The notes under the pieces were generated by a model. The model was not told the origin of the DNA. It did not search any database and saw only the letters and a program-made list of their open reading frames with translations. A program made the translations under genes and the position numbers. DNA of 5,156 nt, taken from positions 1 to 5,156 of the forward strand of contig LSCM01000108.1 of NCBI GenBank assembly GCA_001577185.1. The letters run 5' to 3'. This DNA comes from Cloacimonetes bacterium TCS62. GTDB taxonomy: Bacteria > Cloacimonadota > Cloacimonadia > Cloacimonadales > TCS61. Below, piece by piece: positions 1-5,156 of this stretch. Every line of letters starts with the position of its first letter. The first letter of the stretch is position 1.

Positions 1-296
1 TTGGAATCTCAAGAAAAATAGTAATAAATTCATCGGTTGATGATGATTATTGGCTACTTAATTTTATACTTAATGCTAATCTTTCTAACAAGATCGCAAT
101 TAGAAATGGTGTTCGTTACAATAATTATGAAGACGAGAGCATACAAGAACACCTAGGTTTTTACAGTAATTTCCATTGGGAAATTGAAGATAACCGAAAT
201 CTCTACTTAGGTTTCAAAACCTCTATCGATAAGATAGATAATTCCAGGGAAGTAGATAATAGATCCATTTATTTAAAATTGTCATTAACCTTCTAA
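1..296 (+). CDS. C-terminal end of a probable outer-membrane beta-barrel protein (5' truncated)
   Basis: An open frame enters from the left edge (first full codon at base 3) and ends at TAA 294-296, giving 97 residues of a C-terminus. The sequence alternates polar and hydrophobic/aromatic residues in short stretches separated by charged, Asn/Asp-rich turns, for example LGFYSNFHWEIEDNRNLYLG followed by a turn and then RSIYLKLSLTF. It ends in phenylalanine after an alternating strand, which is the usual C-terminal signature of outer-membrane beta-barrels recognised by the BAM machinery. The spacing of the last strands and the WE...NLYLGF pattern faintly recall the barrel of DUF5916-type proteins (often with an N-terminal carbohydrate-binding-like domain), but I cannot confirm the family from the tail alone. 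It appears functionally unrelated to the redox operon that follows 92 bases later. Coding and strand are fairly secure; the family is a guess. Confidence 0.65.
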   Translation, partial: GISRKIVINSSVDDDYWLLNFILNANLSNKIAIRNGVRYNNYEDESIQEHLGFYSNFHWEIEDNRNLYLGFKTSIDKIDNSREVDNRSIYLKLSLTF

Positions 297-331
297 AATA
301 ATTTTTAATCTACAGCTTTAAAAAATTATTT
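296..331. terminator. A/T-only inverted repeat after the barrel gene, possible weak terminator
   Basis: Left arm AAATAATTTTTAA (296-308) and right arm TTAAAAAATTATTT (318-331) are reverse complements apart from one extra A in the right arm. They enclose a 9-base loop (309-317). The left arm starts at the last base of the upstream stop codon, which is where a terminator would sit. Against this, the stem has no G-C pair and no clean T-tract follows the right arm. It might act as a weak or bidirectional terminator, an mRNA 3' end stabiliser, or simply reflect A/T-rich composition. Confidence 0.3.
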
Positions 332-371
332 GACATCGTTCCATCCTATCTGAAAAAAGTACAAAAAATCT

Positions 372-377
372 GGGGAG
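372..377 (+). promoter_or_regulatory. Ribosome binding site of the NuoE-like gene
   Basis: GGGGAG lies 11 bases before the ATG at 389, a somewhat long but workable Shine-Dalgarno spacing. An in-frame TAA at 383-385 rules out any longer start, so this site together with the ATG fixes the N-terminus. Confidence 0.6.
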
Positions 378-388
378 TGTATTAATTA

Positions 389-850
389 ATGATAAAAAAC
401 AAAAATGAGATAGACCAGGTTATTAAAAAATTTATCGGAAAAAAAGGATCACTGATTCCATTACTGCAAGAGATACAATCGATTGAAAAATATCTATCAA
501 AACCAATGATGAGATATGTTTCAGAAAAAACAGGTATTAAAATAGCCCAAATCTATGGAGTAGCTACATTTTATACTATGTTCAGATTGAAACCTCAAGG
601 TAAGCATATTATCAGAGTATGTCAGGGCACTGCCTGTCATGTTTCTGGTGCGAACCAGATTCTTAGTAGAATAAAAAGGGATCTTAATCTCGAAGGTGAA
701 AATGACACAACTGAAGATAAGCTTTTCACCGTCATGGAAGTAGCTTGTTTGGGTTGCTGTAGCTTGGCACCTGTGATCATGATCAACGATGATACTCATG
801 GCAACTTAAAACCAGATAATATTTCAAAAATATTAAAAAAATATAATTAG
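389..850 (+). CDS. nuoE: NuoE/HydC-type [2Fe-2S] subunit of an NAD(H)-dependent oxidoreductase
   Basis: This 153-residue protein is the small thioredoxin-fold [2Fe-2S] subunit that pairs with NuoF/HydB, as in complex I NuoE, bifurcating hydrogenase HydC and related complexes. The helical N-terminal part (about 1-60) carries the family stretch IYGVATFYTMFRLKPQGKH (55-73). The C-terminal thioredoxin-like domain holds the cluster ligands C78 and C83 (C-x4-C, in VCQGTAC) and C120 and C124 (C-x3-C, in ACLGCC; C123 is an extra cysteine). All four expected ligands are present and the length is normal for the family. No signal peptide or membrane segment is seen, so it is cytosolic. The cluster is thought to sit off the main electron path, near the FMN of the NuoF partner. 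The next gene starts 8 bases after the stop, so the two are co-transcribed. The symbol names the family: the operon lacks membrane subunits in this window, so it is probably not respiratory complex I, and hydC/stnC-like would fit equally well. Confidence 0.95.
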   Translation: MIKNKNEIDQVIKKFIGKKGSLIPLLQEIQSIEKYLSKPMMRYVSEKTGIKIAQIYGVATFYTMFRLKPQGKHIIRVCQGTACHVSGANQILSRIKRDLNLEGENDTTEDKLFTVMEVACLGCCSLAPVIMINDDTHGNLKPDNISKILKKYN

Positions 851-856
851 GGGGAA
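849..856 (+). promoter_or_regulatory. Strong purine-rich RBS that decides a TTG start
   Basis: AGGGGGAA overlaps the stop codon of the NuoE-like gene (TAG 848-850) and ends just before TTG 859-861. The only in-frame alternatives are a stop at 844-846 upstream and ATG at 883 downstream. ATG 883 would remove the first beta-strand of the thioredoxin-like domain and has its purine stretch directly abutting the codon. TTG at 859 is therefore the best start. The overlap suggests translational coupling. Confidence 0.65.
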
Positions 857-858
857 AT

Positions 859-2628
859 TTGAACTTTTCCATAAAAGTAGGAATGGCCAGTTGTGGTCTT
901 GCAGCAGGTGCTAATGAGGTCTACTCTGCTCTTGATGATTATATTAACAAAAATGATATCCCAGCTAAATTACAAAAAACTGCCTGTATCGGTATGTGTT
1001 TTGCAGAACCATTAGTTGAATTCATCTCAGAAAAAGGTGACTCTATAACTTATGGTGAGGTAAAACCCGAAGATATTGACAAACTGATCAAGGCATTTCA
1101 AAATAATAAACCTGTAAAAAAAAATGTTATCTTATCAGATAAACTAAAAGCTTCAGAAAATACAAATTTAGAAAAACAAACTAGAATTGTACTAAGAAAT
1201 TGTGGTATAATAAATCCAGAATTAATCGATGACTACATTGATAATGATGGTTACAAAGCTTTAAAAAAAGTACTTAATACCCTAAGTCAAGAAGAAGTAA
1301 TTGCTATTATAAAAAACTCTGGTCTACGAGGTAGAGGTGGTGCTGGTTTTCCTACTGGATTAAAGTGGAATTTTGCTTACAAAGCTAAAAGCAACAAGAA
1401 ATATTTTGTTTGTAATGCTGATGAAGGTGACCCTGGAGCATTTATGGATAGAAGTGTTTTAGAGGGAGATCCTCACAGTATTATCGAAGGCATGATAATC
1501 GGAGCTTATGCAATTGGTGCAGATGAAGGCTATATCTACTGTCGCGCTGAATATCCACTTGCAATTAAACACTTAGAAAAAGCAATTAAAGATGCAAAAT
1601 CCAAAGGCTTTTTGGGTAACAATATTTTAGGAAAAGACTTTAATTTTAAACTGCATATTAAAGAAGGTGCTGGTGCTTTCGTCTGTGGTGAAGAAACTGC
1701 ATTAATGGCATCGATCGAAGGTAAGAGAGGTATGCCGAATATTCGCCCTCCATTCCCAGCTCAAAGTGGACTTTGGGGCCACCCCACGAATATAAATAAT
1801 GTTGAAACTCTAGCAAATATTTCTTGGATTATATTGAATGGAGCAAAAGAATATAAGAAATATGGAACTGAAGATAGTCCCGGAACAAAGGTTTTTGCTC
1901 TTGCAGGAAAAATTAAGAACAGCGGTCTTATAGAAGTACCGATGGGAATGACCTTAAGAGAAGTTATTTATGATGTCGGTGGTGGAATGAAAACAGAATT
2001 ACCTTTCAAAGGTGTCCAGTTAGGTGGTCCCTCAGGAGGTTGCCTTCCTAAAGAATTATTGGATACTAAAGTTGATTATGATTCAATTACTAAAACCGGA
2101 GCCATTATGGGATCAGGTGGAATGGTTGTGATGGACGAAAGTAGCTGTATGGTCGATATTGCAAGATTTTTCTTGGATTTTACCCAAAAGGAATCTTGTG
2201 GTAAATGCACTTTTTGTAGAGTAGGAACAAAACGCATGCTGGAGATTCTCAATCGTATCTCGGAAGGTGAAGGTGAAGAAAAGGATCTGCAAACATTAGA
2301 AGATTTAGCAAAAAATATCAAGGATGGTTCCTTATGCGGTTTAGGACAAACAGCACCTAATCCAGTTCTTACTACTAAGAAATATTTTAAAGAAGAATAT
2401 CTTGAACATATTAAAGATAACTCCTGTAAAGCTGGTGTTTGTACATCGTTACAAAAATATGAGATACTCGAGGATAAATGTGTGGGTTGTACAGTTTGCA
2501 GCAAGAACTGTCCGGTTCATGCAATCTCAGGAGAGGTAAAGAAACCACATGTAATCGACCAAGAAGCGTGTATAAAGTGTGGTGTTTGCTATGACGTTTG
2601 TAAATTCGATGCTATTACTAAATCATAA
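859..2628 (+). CDS. nuoF: NuoF/HydB-type FMN- and NAD(H)-binding subunit with N-terminal thioredoxin-like and C-terminal 2x[4Fe-4S] domains
   Basis: This 589-residue protein is the NADH-oxidising (or NAD-reducing) flavoprotein subunit of a HydB-like soluble complex. Domains in order: residues 1-85, an HndB-like thioredoxin-fold [2Fe-2S] domain with C12 and C43/C47; about 105-335, the FMN/NADH core with the glycine-rich GRGGAGFPTGLKW (158-170), the hydrogenase-type NADEGDPGAFMDR (186-198) and GAGAFVCGEETALM (270-283, acidic E278/E279); about 340-400, an SLBB-like domain; about 425-515, the [4Fe-4S] (N3-type) helical domain with C447, C450, C453 and C493; 541-589, a ferredoxin domain with C541/C544/C547/C551 and C571/C574/C577/C581. 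C430, H517, C523 and C528 may form the metal site seen in HydB-type subunits. Length and layout match HydB rather than complex I NuoF, which lacks both added end domains. The start is TTG. The next gene follows after 14 bases. No membrane segments are seen, so it is cytosolic. The family is certain; the partner reaction depends on the downstream subunit. Confidence 0.97.
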   Translation: MNFSIKVGMASCGLAAGANEVYSALDDYINKNDIPAKLQKTACIGMCFAEPLVEFISEKGDSITYGEVKPEDIDKLIKAFQNNKPVKKNVILSDKLKASENTNLEKQTRIVLRNCGIINPELIDDYIDNDGYKALKKVLNTLSQEEVIAIIKNSGLRGRGGAGFPTGLKWNFAYKAKSNKKYFVCNADEGDPGAFMDRSVLEGDPHSIIEGMIIGAYAIGADEGYIYCRAEYPLAIKHLEKAIKDAKSKGFLGNNILGKDFNFKLHIKEGAGAFVCGEETALMASIEGKRGMPNIRPPFPAQSGLWGHPTNINNVETLANISWIILNGAKEYKKYGTEDSPGTKVFALAGKIKNSGLIEVPMGMTLREVIYDVGGGMKTELPFKGVQLGGPSGGCLPKELLDTKVDYDSITKTGAIMGSGGMVVMDESSCMVDIARFFLDFTQKESCGKCTFCRVGTKRMLEILNRISEGEGEEKDLQTLEDLAKNIKDGSLCGLGQTAPNPVLTTKKYFKEEYLEHIKDNSCKAGVCTSLQKYEILEDKCVGCTVCSKNCPVHAISGEVKKPHVIDQEACIKCGVCYDVCKFDAITKS

Positions 2629-2642
2629 TAAAGGTAACCAAC

Positions 2643-5156
2643 ATGATTAAAATAAAAATCAATGATAAAGAAATTAAAACTGAATCCGGTCAAACAATTT
2701 TAGATGTCGCAACAGCAAATGGAATTGATATTCCAACTTTATGTCATGATGAGGAATTAAAACCATTTGGATCTTGTTGGGTTTGTGCTGTCAAAGTAAA
2801 AGATAGAAGTGGTTTTGTAACTTCTTGCGGTACTGAAATAATGGATGGAATGGAGATAATTACTAATTCAGAAGAGGTGATCAATGCTAGAAAAATGGCA
2901 TTGGAATTACTTCTCTCTGATCACTATGCAGATTGTGAAGCCCCTTGTAAAATGGCATGTCCAGATCATGTCGATGTACAATCATATGTCTCTCTGATTG
3001 CTAATGGAGAATACCAAGAAGCAACAAAAGTTATTAAAGAAAACTTACCAATGCCACTTTCAATCGGAAGAGTTTGTCCAGCCTTCTGCGAAGAAGAGTG
3101 TAGAAGAGATATTGTGGATGAACCAATTGCTATACGCCAACTTAAGCGGCATACGGCGGATTTCGATCTAAATCTTGACTGGTCTTATATTCCTGAAAAG
3201 AAAAAAAATAAAAATAAAAAAGTAGCAATTGTTGGAGCAGGACCTTCAGGGCTTACCTGTGGTTACTATCTCTCAAATGAAGGTTATAAAGTCAAAGTTT
3301 TTGAATCTGCACCAAAAGCTGGCGGTTGGCTGCGATACGGAATACCAGAATATCGATTACCAAAGGAGATTTTAGATAAAGAAATTGACCTAATGTGTAA
3401 AAACGGAATGAAAATAAAATATAATATAGAAATAGGGCAAGATATCTCACTTTCTAAACTAAATAAAGATTACGATGCTGTTTATTTAGCTATTGGTGCA
3501 CAAAATGCTGTACCTATGCGAGTTAAAAATAACGATCTTAAAGGATGTTATTTAGGTGTGGATTTCCTGAAAGATGTTGTGCTTGGTAAAAAACCTAAGA
3601 TTTCGAAAAAAGTAGCAGTAGTGGGTGGCGGTAATACTGCAATTGACTGTGCAAGAACAGCAAAAAGATTAGGTGCTGAAGTGACCATCATTTATAGAAG
3701 AACGCGTAAAGAAATGCCAGCAGAATCGTATGAGGTAGATGCTGCTGAAGAAGAAGGAATTAAATTTCATTTTTTAACAAATCCTGTAGAAAATATAGAA
3801 AAATCTGGGAAATTATCAAAAATTAAACTTGAAAAAATGAAACTAGGTAAACCAGATGCTAGCGGTAGACGAAGACCACTACCAACTGGTAAATTTTTTC
3901 AAGAAAAATATGGAACTGTAATAGCTGCAATTTCTCAAAAACCAAATGTAGAATTTTTAGCTGAAAAAGAAAATAAGATTTCTGGAAAAGAACTACCATT
4001 AACGCGCTGGAATACAATTAAAGCAAACGAAGAAACCCAATACACAGGAATAAAAAATATTTTTGGTGGAGGAGATTTCCGACGAGGACCTGCAACTGCA
4101 ATTGAAGCAATCGCAGATGGCAGAAAAGCTGCTCGCTCAATAGATAGAGTCTTGCAGAAAAAACCAATAATGGATATAAAAACCTTATTTAATTCTACAA
4201 AAGAAGAGAAACTTGATGATGTTGATTCTAAAGAATATGAACAATATGAAGAAAAAGATCGTATCAATATGCCTGAACTTGATGCAGTAAAACGAGCTGA
4301 AAATTTTAAAGAAGTAGAAATTGGTTATAGTGATTCGAGTGCAATTGAAGAAGCAAAACGCTGCTTAGAATGTGGCTGTCAAGTGAACGAATCCTGTGAA
4401 TTACGAGATTACTCTACAGAGTACGAGATAGAACCTAATATTTACAAAGGTGATAAAAATAAGCATCCTATTGATGAAAGTCATCCATTTATTTTGCGTG
4501 ATGCTAATAAATGTATTAGTTGTGGTAGATGTGTTCGAATCTGTTCTGAAGTTCAAGGACCTGGTGTGTTAGGTTATATCTATCGAGGATTTACTTCCTA
4601 TGTTGCACCGGAATTCGGTGAAAGTTTAACAGAAACAACTTGTGAATCTTGCGGTAAATGTATTGAAGTTTGTCCAGTTGGAGCGCTCACACCTAAGAAC
4701 ATGAATTTCAAATTGAATCCTCATTCTACAACAAAGATCGTGCAAAATTGTGGACTTTGTGGAATGGGCTGTGAAATTGAAGTAAATACAATTGCCGATA
4801 ACATATTAGTGATCAATCCTTCTGCAGACGAATCATTTAACAAGCGTAATCTGTGCTTTGATGGTAAATTCGGCTGGCAAATTTTCGATCAAAAGGAGAG
4901 AATTACTCAACCTTATCAGAAAGATATTGATAGATGGGAAGAATTTGAAGATACAGAAGATGTAATTGAATTAATCAAGAATAGTAATGAAACATCAAAC
5001 ACCAAAAAAATATACATATCATCATCCTCTACATTAGAAGAAATGTTGGTTATGAAGCAAGTTGCTTCAAATATCGGTGCTGAACTTTGCTCATTATCTC
5101 ATGAATCTAGTTTTGTTGATAAAATAGAAAATACAACATTGATGAACAAAACATAT
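2643..5156 (+). CDS. NuoG/HydA-like iron-sulfur subunit with an inserted GltD/NfnB-type FAD-NADP(H) module and a molybdopterin-type Fe4S4 domain (3' truncated by window end)
   Basis: ATG 2643 follows AAGG (2631-2634) at good spacing; 838 codons run to the edge without a stop. Domains in order: 1-78, a [2Fe-2S] domain with C34, C45, C48, C62 (the NuoG/HydA spacing x10, x2, x13); about 92-175, a GltD/DPYD-type iron-sulfur domain with H94, C98, C102, C106 and C145, C149, C153; 194-204, FAD Rossmann VAIVGAGPSGL; 324-338, NADP(H) Rossmann VAVVGGGNTAIDCAR, followed by YRR (351-353), whose arginines typically bind the 2'-phosphate of NADPH; 475-497, the closing FAD motif GGGDFRRGPATAIEA; 574-585, a cysteine cluster (C574, C577, C579, C585); 624-677, 2x[4Fe-4S] with C624/C627/C630/C634 and C667/C670/C673/C677; 703-744, the Fe4S4 domain of molybdopterin oxidoreductases with C703, C706, C710, C738. 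From 760 on, the sequence weakly resembles the NuoG/formate dehydrogenase large domain. D740 replaces the lysine usual in formate dehydrogenases. It is cytosolic and in an operon with the NuoE- and NuoF-like genes. A StnA-like transhydrogenase subunit is the best guess. Confidence 0.93.
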   Translation, partial: MIKIKINDKEIKTESGQTILDVATANGIDIPTLCHDEELKPFGSCWVCAVKVKDRSGFVTSCGTEIMDGMEIITNSEEVINARKMALELLLSDHYADCEAPCKMACPDHVDVQSYVSLIANGEYQEATKVIKENLPMPLSIGRVCPAFCEEECRRDIVDEPIAIRQLKRHTADFDLNLDWSYIPEKKKNKNKKVAIVGAGPSGLTCGYYLSNEGYKVKVFESAPKAGGWLRYGIPEYRLPKEILDKEIDLMCKNGMKIKYNIEIGQDISLSKLNKDYDAVYLAIGAQNAVPMRVKNNDLKGCYLGVDFLKDVVLGKKPKISKKVAVVGGGNTAIDCARTAKRLGAEVTIIYRRTRKEMPAESYEVDAAEEEGIKFHFLTNPVENIEKSGKLSKIKLEKMKLGKPDASGRRRPLPTGKFFQEKYGTVIAAISQKPNVEFLAEKENKISGKELPLTRWNTIKANEETQYTGIKNIFGGGDFRRGPATAIEAIADGRKAARSIDRVLQKKPIMDIKTLFNSTKEEKLDDVDSKEYEQYEEKDRINMPELDAVKRAENFKEVEIGYSDSSAIEEAKRCLECGCQVNESCELRDYSTEYEIEPNIYKGDKNKHPIDESHPFILRDANKCISCGRCVRICSEVQGPGVLGYIYRGFTSYVAPEFGESLTETTCESCGKCIEVCPVGALTPKNMNFKLNPHSTTKIVQNCGLCGMGCEIEVNTIADNILVINPSADESFNKRNLCFDGKFGWQIFDQKERITQPYQKDIDRWEEFEDTEDVIELIKNSNETSNTKKIYISSSSTLEEMLVMKQVASNIGAELCSLSHESSFVDKIENTTLMNKTY

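Noticed and set aside
330..358. sigma70-like promoter from TTGACA at 330-335
   Set aside because: The hexamer matches the -35 consensus, but at 16-18 bases spacing there is only a poly-A stretch and no recognisable -10. A Bacteroidota-type TTTG / TAnnTTTG pair does not fit either. Not supportable as a promoter call.
521..799. minus-strand open frame opposite the NuoE-like gene
   Set aside because: It lies entirely within a clearly conserved gene, has no recognisable domain, and is a shadow of the + strand coding sequence.
2076..2504. minus-strand open frame opposite the C-terminal half of the NuoF-like gene
   Set aside because: Antisense to the cysteine-rich cluster domains; no family resemblance. 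Treated as a shadow.
389..2628. respiratory complex I (nuo) operon
   Set aside because: The NuoF subunit has hydrogenase-type added domains at both ends and the NuoG-like subunit carries a GltD module. No membrane subunit is seen, so a soluble HydABC/Stn-like complex fits better.
3196..3222. A-rich run with eight consecutive A at 3201-3208, possible slippage or frameshift site
   Set aside because: It encodes a Lys/Asn linker (residues 186-193) between the iron-sulfur domain and the FAD Rossmann fold. The reading frame is continuous on both sides, and no stimulatory structure or alternative product is apparent.
3935..4267. minus-strand open frame with a Ser/Phe-rich N-terminus inside the large fusion gene
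   Set aside because: Its composition is the complement of Glu/Lys-rich codons on the + strand, and the + frame here encodes the conserved FAD motif GGGDFRRGP.

Overview
The window comes from an AT-rich genome of a probably anaerobic, diderm (outer-membrane-bearing) bacterium. The first ~300 bases encode the C-terminal end of what looks like an outer-membrane beta-barrel protein, ending in a terminal phenylalanine. The rest is an iron-sulfur-rich, NAD(P)-linked redox operon typical of fermentative or acetogenic anaerobes. The sequence does not fix the phylum. Uncultured AT-rich diderm anaerobes (for example Cloacimonadota-, Delongbacteria- or Marinimicrobia-like lineages) would fit, but this is inference.

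Layout, all on the + strand: (1) bases 1-296, a 5'-truncated beta-barrel gene; (2) 297-388, a short intergenic region with an all-A/T inverted repeat starting at the stop codon; (3) 389-850, a NuoE/HydC-type [2Fe-2S] thioredoxin-like subunit; (4) 859-2628, a NuoF/HydB-type FMN and NAD(H) subunit with an N-terminal thioredoxin-like domain and a C-terminal 2x[4Fe-4S] ferredoxin domain; (5) 2643 to the window end, a very large open frame (838 codons, no stop reached). Genes 3-5 are separated by 8 and 14 bases and almost certainly form one operon.

The large last gene is the unusual part. It begins and continues like NuoG/HydA: a [2Fe-2S] domain, later two [4Fe-4S] clusters, then a molybdopterin-oxidoreductase-type Fe4S4 domain. 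A complete GltD/NfnB-like FAD and NADP(H) oxidoreductase module lies between the [2Fe-2S] domain and the ferredoxin domain, where NuoG/HydA carry their His-Cys3 cluster. The visible start of the molybdopterin-type domain looks degenerate: the lysine typical of formate dehydrogenases is aspartate. No [FeFe]-hydrogenase H-cluster domain is visible.

Together the three proteins would give one soluble complex with an FMN/NAD(H) site, an FAD/NADP(H) site and a long iron-sulfur chain. The best functional hypothesis is a transhydrogenase linking NADH, NADPH and ferredoxin, like the Sporomusa-type Nfn (StnABC) or other members of the HydABC/Bfu bifurcating superfamily. A formate-dehydrogenase-linked or other catalytic role cannot be excluded, because the C-terminus lies outside the window.
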